From Stenotrophomonas sp. ESTM1D_MKCIP4_1 (GTDB lineage Bacteria; Pseudomonadota; Gammaproteobacteria; Xanthomonadales; Xanthomonadaceae), in the NCBI RefSeq assembly GCF_003086895.1, contig NZ_CP026004.1, positions 1,212,721 to 1,276,720 of the forward strand: DNA of 64,000 nt, given 5' to 3'. Positions 57,453 to 64,000 of the stretch are shown here, piece by piece; the first letter of the stretch is position 1; each line of letters starts with the position of its first letter. Made by a program: the position numbers and the translations under genes. Under the pieces are notes generated by a model that saw nothing but the letters and a program-made list of their open reading frames with translations, did not search any database and was not told the DNA's origin.

Positions 57453-59759
57453 ATGGATATCTGGAACTGGGTCGAAAAGCTGCAGGAAGACCTGCGCCAG
57501 GCCGGCCAGGCGCAGAATGCGCACCTGCTGACCCGTCTTGCCGACGAAGTCAGTGAACTGCAGGTCGACCGCGTCGATGCGCTGCTGCCCGAGGCGCGTG
57601 CGCTGGGCAAGGCGCTGGACAACCCGTGGGTCGACGTCTACGTCGGCCACTGGGCGCTGCGCAACCGCGTGGGCAACCGCGTTGAAGGCGAGAGCGCGCT
57701 GGGCGAGGCGGTGGCGCTGTTCGAGCGCGCGCACCGCGACGACACGCTGGAATGCCCGCAGTCGATCTGCGTGACCCAGGATCTGGCCGCCTGCTACGGC
57801 AACATCGACGGCCCGGGCTGGGTGCCCGAGCGCATCGAAGTCTGCGACGAAACGCTGGCACGCATCGATCCTACCTGGGCCTGCTTCCAGTGCCTGAGCT
57901 GCGAGAAGGCCGATGCTCTGCTGGATGATGGCCGCGCGCAGGACGCGCTGGATTACCTGAAGGCACAGGCCGACGCGGTGGAAGCGCGCGGCAAGGAAGT
58001 GTTCGACAGCTTCCCGGAAATGCAGATCAAGATCCTGCTGGCCAGCGGCCGTGCCGAAGAGGCGATGGTGCTGATCGAGCAGCGCGAAGCCGAAGTGGCC
58101 GCCGCGGGCGAATACGAACCGGCCAACTGCACGGTGCCGCGCCGCCTGTCGCGCGCCTGGGCGCTGGCCCAGCTGGGCCGCGACGAAGAGGCCCTGCAGC
58201 AGCTGGTGCCGTGGAGCGAACTGACTCCGAATACCTGGCGGCTGTGGGCCAACACGGTGGCGCTGCTGTGCAGCCGGAATCCGGCGCGCAATACCTGGGA
58301 TCTGGGCACGCGCTTCAACACCATCATCGAACACTTCGCCAGTGTGGGTGCCCATCGTCTGGTCATTGAACTGGCGGCGCTGAGCCTGGAACTGGCCCTG
58401 CAGCGCGGTGCGCGCTGGGTGGCGCAGCGCCAGCTCGGCCTGGCCCGCACCCATCTGGCGCAGCTGCGCCAGGACCGCGGTGCCAGTGAGCGCGTGGCGG
58501 CGCTGGCGGCACGCATCGACGCGCTGCCCGAAGCCGAGCCGCTGCCGGTGCCCGCCGCCGAACTGCTGGCCTGGCTGGAAGCGCGCGGCGAACAGAACGC
58601 GTCCCGTGATCCCGAACGCGAGGCGCAGTGGCTGCTGCAGGCGCACGCGCAGTGCCCGGATGATGAAGCGCTGGCCGAGGTGGCCGCATCGGCGCTGAAG
58701 GCCTGTGGCGCGCAGGCCGAGGCACAGGCGCTGCTGTGGGCGTTCGTGCGTGGGCATGCCCAGGAAGATGGTGCCGCTGCCTACACCTTGATGCGCTGGC
58801 TGGCCGAACAGGGGGACGATGACGGTCTGCGTCGTCTGGCTGACACCTATCGCGGCAGCGTGCCGGTGTTCGCGCACTGGTGCGAAGTGCAGCGCGCACG
58901 TCGCGTGTCCGACTGGCCGGCGCTGGAGCAGGCCGCGCAGGCACTGCTGGCGCTGTCGCCGGGCTCGCACGGCGCACGTGGCACGCTGGCCCGCATGTAC
59001 ATGGAAACCGGTCGCTTCAGCGAGGCCCAGGCCTGCTACGCGCAGCTGGTGGAAACACTGGAAGACGCCAACGCCGCGCATTGGGACCACATGAGCGCGG
59101 CCAGTGCGGCGCGCGACTGGGAGGCCGTGCGTCGTTCGGCGGCAGCCATCGGCATGGAACTGTCCAGCCAGGAAGGCGTGGTTGAAGAGCCGTGGGGCTG
59201 GGTGATCATCCGCAGCCTGGAGCAGGGCGAGCCGATGGAGTACTACGCGCGCCGCACCGGCCCGGTGACCGCACGCATCGTCGAGAACGCGCCGGCCAAC
59301 CGTGCCCAGCAGGTCAGCGACTGGGTGGTGTTTGATGCTGCGCTGGTGCACCCGGCGCCGGAAGAGGAAGAGCAGCGGCAGCATTTCATTCCCACCTATG
59401 CGCAGGTGCACGTGCTGGAGCGCGGTGGTTTCGAGCGCAGCTGGCTGATTGATGGCGCGCACCCGGGCGAAGATGCCTGGAATGCGTTCGTGGAAGGGGC
59501 TGAAGCCCAGGGCTGGCAGGTGTGGGCGCACAGCCGCCCCGATTACACCGTGACCGACCCGGATGCGGAGGAGGGCACCCTGCCGGGCCTGCTGTTTACC
59601 GTGGCCCAGCCGCAGGGGCATGCGCCGCTGGCGCTGCATCGTTACCTGCAGCAGACCACCGCCGGCTGGTCGCACCCGCAGTGCTGGCTGCGCCTGGCCG
59701 AAGCCTGCGACCAGGACCGGCAGCCGCACCTGGATGTGATCGAGCGGTACGGCCTGTAA
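57453..59759 (+). CDS. Helical-repeat (TPR-like) protein of unknown function, partner of Hsp90-like gene
   Basis: 768 residues with no signal peptide. Residues 1-540 are a chain of helix pairs rich in Ala/Leu (LPEARALGKALDNPWVDVYV, LARMYMETGRFSEAQACYAQ, which is TPR-like). The last 200 or so residues form a separate alpha/beta domain (EEPWGWVIIRSLEQGEPMEY, HFIPTYAQVHVLERGGFERS, HPQCWLRLAEACDQDRQ). It begins 57 bases after the Hsp90-like gene, on the same strand, with AGGAGC upstream. A co-chaperone or client-adaptor role is inference from TPR-like repeats next to an Hsp90 fold. Confidence 0.8.
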   Translation: MDIWNWVEKLQEDLRQAGQAQNAHLLTRLADEVSELQVDRVDALLPEARALGKALDNPWVDVYVGHWALRNRVGNRVEGESALGEAVALFERAHRDDTLECPQSICVTQDLAACYGNIDGPGWVPERIEVCDETLARIDPTWACFQCLSCEKADALLDDGRAQDALDYLKAQADAVEARGKEVFDSFPEMQIKILLASGRAEEAMVLIEQREAEVAAAGEYEPANCTVPRRLSRAWALAQLGRDEEALQQLVPWSELTPNTWRLWANTVALLCSRNPARNTWDLGTRFNTIIEHFASVGAHRLVIELAALSLELALQRGARWVAQRQLGLARTHLAQLRQDRGASERVAALAARIDALPEAEPLPVPAAELLAWLEARGEQNASRDPEREAQWLLQAHAQCPDDEALAEVAASALKACGAQAEAQALLWAFVRGHAQEDGAAAYTLMRWLAEQGDDDGLRRLADTYRGSVPVFAHWCEVQRARRVSDWPALEQAAQALLALSPGSHGARGTLARMYMETGRFSEAQACYAQLVETLEDANAAHWDHMSAASAARDWEAVRRSAAAIGMELSSQEGVVEEPWGWVIIRSLEQGEPMEYYARRTGPVTARIVENAPANRAQQVSDWVVFDAALVHPAPEEEEQRQHFIPTYAQVHVLERGGFERSWLIDGAHPGEDAWNAFVEGAEAQGWQVWAHSRPDYTVTDPDAEEGTLPGLLFTVAQPQGHAPLALHRYLQQTTAGWSHPQCWLRLAEACDQDRQPHLDVIERYGL

Positions 59760-59761
59760 GG

Positions 59762-59826
59762 GAAGTGCCGGCCGCTGGCCGGCAACCCTGCGAATTTCTG
59801 CGTTGCCGGCCAGCGGCCGGCACTAC
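59762..59826. repeat. Inverted SMAG pair
   Basis: GGAAGTGCCGGCCGCTGGCC (the GTAG changed to GAAG) faces TTGCCGGCCAGCGGCCGGCA with CTAC. The right end is 10 bases before the ribosome site of the next gene. Confidence 0.85.
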
Positions 59827-59841
59827 CTCAAGGAGAGAACC

Positions 59842-60309
59842 ATGCGGAACACACGGATGTTGATGATTGCCAGCCTGTTGCTGTCCCCGACGGTGCAGGC
59901 GGCACCGGCCTGCGAGGATGCAGTGGGCGTGGCCCGCGCATTCTTCGAGGCCACTTCGGGTGACGATGGCCGCGTGCTGGACGCACCGATGGGGCTGGTC
60001 AGCCCGGTCTTCGCCAAGGCGCTGCGCGAAGAACGTGCCTGTCAGGTGCGCGAAGAGGGCATCTGCACGATCGATTCGGACCCGTGGCTGGATGGCCAGG
60101 ACGGCGAGATCGACAGCGCCGTGCGCTACGGCTGGAAGCCCGTCTCGGCCACGGCCGGGGAGGTCACGCTGAGCTACTCGGTGTGGAAGAGCGCCCACCT
60201 CACCCGCCTGCCTATGGTCCGCCACGGCAAAGGCTGCTGGCAGGTGGACGACGTGATCACCAACGGCGGCCAGTCAGTGCGGAAGATCCTCGCCCAGCCC
60301 ATTCCCTGA
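59842..60309 (+). CDS. Small exported protein, DUF3828-like
   Basis: 155 residues with a signal peptide (MLMIASLLLSPTVQAAPA). The mature part (DAVGVARAFFEATSGDDGRV, FAKALREERACQ, DPWLDGQDGEI, GKGCWQVDDVI) resembles DUF3828 or cystatin-like periplasmic proteins with one disulfide. The function is unknown. AAGGAGAGA precedes ATG 59842. It is framed by SMAG pairs on both sides and so probably makes a single-gene transcript. Confidence 0.75.
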   Translation: MRNTRMLMIASLLLSPTVQAAPACEDAVGVARAFFEATSGDDGRVLDAPMGLVSPVFAKALREERACQVREEGICTIDSDPWLDGQDGEIDSAVRYGWKPVSATAGEVTLSYSVWKSAHLTRLPMVRHGKGCWQVDDVITNGGQSVRKILAQPIP

Positions 60310-60311
60310 AG

Positions 60312-60402
60312 GTAGTGCCGGCCGCTGGCCGGCAATGGCATGGGATTGTGTTGCCGGCCAGCGGCCGGCACTACCGTGGGTGCCGACCGTTGGTCGGCAC
60401 GC
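60312..60402. repeat. SMAG pair plus a GTGCCGACC palindrome
   Basis: An inverted GCCGGCC-type pair (60312-60375) starts with GTAGTGCCGGCCGCTGGCCG, ends in CTAC, and is followed by GTGCCGACC-GTT-GGTCGGCAC (60380-60400). It lies between convergent genes. Confidence 0.87.
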
Positions 60403-60404
60403 CT

Positions 60405-61196
60405 TTACCGGGTATGCCCGAACACCAGTTCGATCACGAACTGGCTGCCGAAGAACGCCAGCAGCAGCAACAGCATCGCCGACAGCGTCCAGTGCACCGC
60501 CTTCACCCCGCGCCAGCCGTAACGGCGGCGGCCGATCAGCAGCACGCCGAACACGATCCACGACAGCACGCTGAGCACGGTCTTGTGCACCAGCTTCTGC
60601 GCCAGCAGGTCATCGACGAACAGCACGCCGGTCACCAGGGTCAGGGTGAGCAGGGCGAAGCCGACGGTGATGACCCGGAACAGCAGCGCTTCCAGATCGG
60701 CCAGCGGCGGCAGCGCGCGCAGCCACGGGCGGAACTCGCGGCGGCGCAGCGTACGTTCCTGCAGCCACAGCATGATGGCCAGCAGGGCGGCGATGCTCAG
60801 CGTGGCGTAGGCCAGCAGGGCCAGCCAGGCGTGGCTGGCCAGGCGCCAGCCCAGTACCTTGCTCGGCTCATGGCCGTAGCCGTGATAAACCGCCAGCAGC
60901 AGCGCCGCCAACGGGAACACCACCACGCCCAGCGCCGACATGCGCCCGCGCGCACCCACCAGCGAGGTCAGCCAGGCCATGCCCAGGCCCACCAGCGACA
61001 GCGCGGCGAAGAAGTGCATGTCCGGGCCGCCGGTGGTGCGCATCGCCACCAGCACGTGGTAGCCACCGTGCAGCAGCATGGCCGGCAGCGCCGGCCACAG
61101 CCAGGTGGGCGAGCCCACGGCCTCATCGCGGCCAAGCGCACGCACCAGCAGGGCGCTGGCGGCCAGATAGAGCAGGGCGGCGATGAGAACGATCAT
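60405..61196 (-). CDS. CcsA/YpjD-like membrane protein
   Basis: 263 residues with eight hydrophobic segments. It belongs to the CcsA (cytochrome c assembly) superfamily by the blocks LHGGYHVLVAMRTTGGPDMH, SLVGLGMAWLTSLVGARGRM, ASHAWLALLAYATLSIAALL and KLVHKTVLSVLSWIVFGVLL. Family histidines in LHGGYH, SHAW, and LVHKT suggest heme handling. The divergent pairing with ffh is known for the ypjD member of the family. The physiological role is unclear. Confidence 0.88.
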   Translation of the reverse strand: MIVLIAALLYLAASALLVRALGRDEAVGSPTWLWPALPAMLLHGGYHVLVAMRTTGGPDMHFFAALSLVGLGMAWLTSLVGARGRMSALGVVVFPLAALLLAVYHGYGHEPSKVLGWRLASHAWLALLAYATLSIAALLAIMLWLQERTLRRREFRPWLRALPPLADLEALLFRVITVGFALLTLTLVTGVLFVDDLLAQKLVHKTVLSVLSWIVFGVLLIGRRRYGWRGVKAVHWTLSAMLLLLLAFFGSQFVIELVFGHTR

Positions 61197-61318
61197 CGTT
61201 GCAGTTTCGCATACCCCTGCGGGACTGGCGACGGCCCGGTGGTCGCAGCCCGGGGAGGCGGGCGGACCCGTTATACTGTCTGCCTTATTGTCCCCCGCTT
61301 TCAGACAGGTTGCGCCGC

Positions 61319-62695
61319 ATGTTCGAGTCCCTGACCCAGCGCCTTTCCGGCACCATCGAGCGCCTCCGTGGCCGCGGCCGCCTGACCGAGGAAAACATCC
61401 GCGAGGCGACCCGCGAAGTGCGCATCGCGCTGCTGGAAGCCGACGTCGCGCTGCCGGTGGTGCAGGCCCTGATCGAGCGCATCAAGGTGCGCGCGGTCGG
61501 CCAGGAAGTGCTGAAGTCGCTGACCCCGGGCCAGGCCCTCATCAAGGTGGTCCGCGACGAGCTGACCGCAGTGATGGGCGCCGAAGCCAGCGACCTGAAC
61601 CTCAATGTTCCCGCCCCGGCCATCATCCTGATGGCGGGCCTGCAGGGCGCCGGCAAGACCACCACCGTGGGCAAACTGGCCAAGCACCTGAAGGAAAAGC
61701 GCAAGAAGAAGGTGATGGTGGTGTCGGCCGACGTGTACCGTCCGGCCGCGATCGAGCAGCTGAAGACCCTGGCCGACCAGGTGGGCGTGCTGTTCTTCCC
61801 GTCCAGCGCCGACCAGAAGCCGGAAGCCATCGTGCGCGCCGCCATCGACGATGCGCGCAAGTCCTTCGTGGATGTGCTGCTGGTTGATACCGCCGGCCGC
61901 CTGGCCATCGACGAAGCGATGATGGCCGAGATCAAGGCCCTGCACGCTGCGGTGAACCCGGCCGAAACCCTGTTCGTGGTCGACGCCATGACCGGCCAGG
62001 ACGCGGCCAACACCGCCAAGGCCTTCGGCGATGCGCTGCCGCTGACTGGCGTGGTGCTGACCAAGACCGACGGTGACGCCCGTGGCGGTGCCGCGCTGAG
62101 CGTGCGCTACATCACCGGCAAGCCGATCAAGTTCGTCGGTGTCAGCGAAAAGCCGGAAGGCCTGGACGTGTTCCACCCGGACCGTATCGCCAGCCGCATC
62201 CTGGACATGGGCGACGTGCTGTCGCTGGTCGAGCAGGTCGAGCAGCAGGTCGACAAGGACAAGGCCGCCAAGCTGGCCGAGAAGGTGGCCAAGGGCAAGA
62301 AGTTCGACCTGAACGACATGCGCGACCAGCTGGAGCAGATGCAGAACATGGGTGGCATCGGCGGCCTGATGGACAAGCTGCCGGGCCTGGGCAACATTCC
62401 CGACCATCTGAAGCAGCAGGTCAGCCAGGGCAAGGAAGTGCCGCGCATGATCGCCATCATCAGCTCGATGACCAAGAAGGAACGCCGCAACCCGAACCTG
62501 CTCAACGGCTCGCGCCGCGCGCGCATCGCCAAGGGCTCGGGCGTCACCCCGGCCGACGTCAACAAGCTCATGAAGCAGTACATGCAGATGGAAAAGATGA
62601 TGAGCAAGATGGCCGGCGGCGGCATGAAGGGCATGATGCGCAGCATGAAGGGCATGATGGGCGCCATGGGTGGCCGCGGCCTGCCGTTCCGTTGA
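61319..62695 (+). CDS. ffh: Signal recognition particle GTPase
   Basis: 458 residues. The N domain (FESLTQRLSGTIERLRGRGR) and G domain (GLQGAGKTTTVGKLAKHLKE, VDTAGRL, TKTDGDARGG) are followed by a Met-rich M domain (MEKMMSKMAGGGMKGMMRSM) that binds signal peptides and 4.5S RNA. TATACT at 61272-61277 is the probable -10 box. ATG at 61319 starts the standard MFESLTQRL. Confidence 0.98.
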   Translation: MFESLTQRLSGTIERLRGRGRLTEENIREATREVRIALLEADVALPVVQALIERIKVRAVGQEVLKSLTPGQALIKVVRDELTAVMGAEASDLNLNVPAPAIILMAGLQGAGKTTTVGKLAKHLKEKRKKKVMVVSADVYRPAAIEQLKTLADQVGVLFFPSSADQKPEAIVRAAIDDARKSFVDVLLVDTAGRLAIDEAMMAEIKALHAAVNPAETLFVVDAMTGQDAANTAKAFGDALPLTGVVLTKTDGDARGGAALSVRYITGKPIKFVGVSEKPEGLDVFHPDRIASRILDMGDVLSLVEQVEQQVDKDKAAKLAEKVAKGKKFDLNDMRDQLEQMQNMGGIGGLMDKLPGLGNIPDHLKQQVSQGKEVPRMIAIISSMTKKERRNPNLLNGSRRARIAKGSGVTPADVNKLMKQYMQMEKMMSKMAGGGMKGMMRSMKGMMGAMGGRGLPFR

Positions 62696-62784
62696 TTCCT
62701 GGGCGGGGCGCGTGTCGTTATCGGCTCTTGCGTGGCCTTGGCTCTGTTGCTTGACTGTCAGCTGTACCTGACAAGGGAATGCTG

Positions 62785-63219
62785 ATGAACAAGTCGATCG
62801 TGGTGATGGCGCTGGCCTTGGCGCTGGTCGCCTGCAAGGACGACACCTCGGTGTCGCAGAAAGCAGGCAGCGCCATCACTGGCACCGCTGCTGATTTCGT
62901 CGCCGGGCTGGGCGAAGGCGTTGACAGGAAGATGAGTGTGACGCTGCAGGCCGATCCGGGCCTGGCCGCGCACGGGCTCATGGTCACCCTGGGCAAGAGC
63001 CGTGGCATGGGCTCCAAGGAGGCTGCGGTGTACGTGGTGGCCGACAAGGCATTCAAGGGCACGCTGGTGGCGCGCGCGCTGGACGGCGAGGGTGCCGAGA
63101 TCGGTCGCGCCAGTGCAGAGGCAGAGTTCGCTGCCGATGACGCCCGCTATGTGACCTTCCATTTCAACGAGGAAATGGACAGCCAGCTGGTCCGCACCTA
63201 CGCGGTATCGGCACGCTGA
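62785..63219 (+). CDS. Putative lipoprotein of unknown function
   Basis: 144 residues. The signal peptide (IVVMALALALVAC) ends in the lipobox LVAC followed by KDD; Asp at position +3 after the Cys does not force inner-membrane retention by the usual rule. The mature part is beta-rich (KMSVTLQADPGLAAHGLMVT, AVYVVADKAFKGTLVARALD) with no recognised family. ATG 62785 is preferred over 62779 by spacing to AAGGGA. It precedes the IS110 insertion. Confidence 0.75.
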   Translation: MNKSIVVMALALALVACKDDTSVSQKAGSAITGTAADFVAGLGEGVDRKMSVTLQADPGLAAHGLMVTLGKSRGMGSKEAAVYVVADKAFKGTLVARALDGEGAEIGRASAEAEFAADDARYVTFHFNEEMDSQLVRTYAVSAR

Positions 63220-63250
63220 GCCGACGGTGCGCTTCGGGGCGGAAGCCCCG

Positions 63251-63299
63251 GTAGCGTCGAGCTTGCTCGACCGCACAGCCAACAGCAGTCGAGCAAGCT
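63251..63299. repeat. SMAG pair interrupted by an insertion sequence
   Basis: GTAGCGTCGAGCTTGCTCGA is followed by AGCCAACAGCAGTCGAGCAA and GCT. In the matching site at 55406-55438 the same text continues CGACTCTAC. Here it switches to TGTATGTTCCC after GCT, which locates the insertion at about 63299. Confidence 0.85.
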
Positions 63300-63309
63300 T
63301 GTATGTTCC

Positions 63310-63515
63310 CGCCGGCTCCTACGAGGTATGTAGGAGCCAGGGTGGAGGGACCGTCAAGCAAGCATCTGCGGAGTCGAGCCGACAGACGAGTCGAGCGATC
63401 CCCATCCCGCACACGAACGTCGATAAAGGATCGTACGGCCCCTTAAAGGGGATCGTCGATGTAGGCAAGCTAACGTCGGTGCGGTACCACCCCAGCCCCT
63501 TAAAGATAGCTGGGA
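63310..63515 (+). ncRNA. Predicted bridge RNA of the IS110 element
   Basis: Three structures occur in the order known for IS110 bridge RNAs. First, a perfect 9-bp hairpin GGCTCCTAC/GTAGGAGCC (63314-63338). Second, a target-type loop: closing GGGA/TCCC (63347-63350/63399-63402), left guide GTCAAGCAAGC (63353-63363), central hairpin 63366-63385, right guide GAGTCGAGC (63388-63396). Third, a donor-type loop closed by CCGCAC/GTGCGG (63407-63412/63479-63484), with CCCC/GGGG inside and GCAAGCT at 63465-63471. The left guide matches the SMAG target left half at 10 of 11 positions, and the right guide is complementary to GCTCGACTC of the intact right half. GCAAGCT pairs with the target/IS junction AGCTTGT (one G-T). 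Structures were folded by eye. Confidence 0.65.
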
Positions 63516-63523
63516 GTAGTGCA

Positions 63524-64000
63524 AATGTCCGATTCTCTTGTGATTGGTCTGGATGTGGACTCCAAGGAGCTCGTGCCAGCGGTGGCCGACTGCAAGGCGG
63601 GTGACAGAATCCCGAACACCAAGGCTGGCATCGCCAGATGGCTCAAGACGCTCCCGCCGCGATGCCGGATTGGCATGGAAGCGACCGGTAAGCACTATGA
63701 GTTGGTGGCGCGTATGGCTATTCAAGCCGGTCACGTGGTCTACGTGATCAATCCTCGCTGGATCAAGAACTACGGCAAGGCGACCGGCGCGCGCGGCAAG
63801 ACCGATGCGATGGATGCCCAGGTGATCGCCCGGTACGTGAAGAAAGAAAGCGACCGCTTGCGTGAATACGTGCCACGCAGCGACGAGCAGCAGCAGATGC
63901 ACGACCTGCTGCGCAAGCGACAGACGCTGGTGGAGACCCGGGCGCGTTTGGAACAGTCCTTCGAGGTCACCAAGAGCGCCCCAGGCGAACTGGCAGATAT
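63524..64000 (+). CDS. IS110-family DEDD transposase, 3' end beyond window
   Basis: The first 159 residues of an IS110 recombinase. The RuvC-like DEDD residues are Asp10 in VIGLDVDSKE, Glu52 in RIGMEATGKHYEL, and Asp94/Asp97 in GKTDAMDAQVIARYV. The spacing agrees with the family. GGGAG lies 7 bases before ATG 63524. The frame is open to the last base. The C-terminal Tnp20 domain with the catalytic Ser lies outside the window. Confidence 0.95.

Larger units (their letters stand above)
63300..64000 (+). mobile_element. IS110-family insertion sequence, left part
   Basis: It starts where the SMAG inverted unit breaks (about 63299/63300) and runs past the window end. It has about 224 bases of noncoding left end and then a DEDD transposase. 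No terminal inverted repeat is seen, as is normal for IS110. Left-end placement of the long noncoding part matches the IS110 subgroup rather than the IS1111 subgroup. Confidence 0.88.

Noticed and set aside
63300..63523. A promoter and leader peptide for the IS110 transposase instead of a structured RNA
   Set aside because: No good short ORF or sigma-70 boxes were found, whereas three ordered hairpin structures and target-matching guides are present.

Overview
The window looks like chromosomal DNA of a Stenotrophomonas (S. maltophilia complex) or a very close Xanthomonadaceae relative. The evidence is the high GC content with strong third-position GC, the gene neighbourhoods (rplU-rpmA-obgE / rpsT / murJ-ribF-ileS-lspA-ispH; a ccsA-like gene divergent from ffh), and many short palindromes carrying a GTAG end, which match the SMAG (GTAG-type REP) elements known from S. 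maltophilia. I name the organism by family resemblance only, since no database was available.

Layout. 1-3 kb: a minus-strand operon of small overlapping genes (SPFH/band-7 membrane protein, Arc-like DNA-binding protein, DUF4177 protein, exported alpha/beta hydrolase, membrane protein), divergent from purT. 4.3-12.9 kb: housekeeping and accessory genes (EEP-family phosphatase/nuclease, bpt, an EF-hand protein, an ECF sigma factor fused to a membrane domain, tesB, an enoyl-CoA hydratase, a PCuAC copper chaperone, a 4HBT thioesterase). 12.9-25.6 kb: core genes uvrA, rplU, rpmA, obgE, rpsT, murJ, ribF, ileS, lspA, ispH. 25.8-29.7 kb: an M61 peptidase and a periplasmic trehalase that converge on a ten-unit SMAG array. 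29.9-38.5 kb: a FecI/FecR/STN-TonB receptor operon divergent from an autotransporter with a ClpP-like N-terminal domain, then ldhA and tRNA-Thr(CGT). 38.6-46.8 kb: an AT-richer accessory island with one intact rhs gene, its probable immunity gene and several toxin/immunity remnants broken by nonsense codons; it is bounded by an old direct repeat. 47.4-51.5 kb: cyoABCD quinol oxidase. 51.7-62.7 kb: an MHYT-GGDEF-EAL protein, radA, an Hsp90-like ATPase with a helical-repeat partner, a ccsA-like gene and ffh. 63.25 kb to the end: the left part of an IS110-family element inserted in a SMAG repeat.

The most striking observation is that the noncoding left end of this IS110 element can be folded into a bridge-RNA-like structure. 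Its predicted target guides match the SMAG sequence in which the element sits. Other candidates for new biology are the Hsp90-like/TPR-like gene pair, the ClpP-like autotransporter next to a Fec-type regulatory operon, the membrane-tethered sigma factor, and a second family of GGGGTC/GACCCC palindromes.
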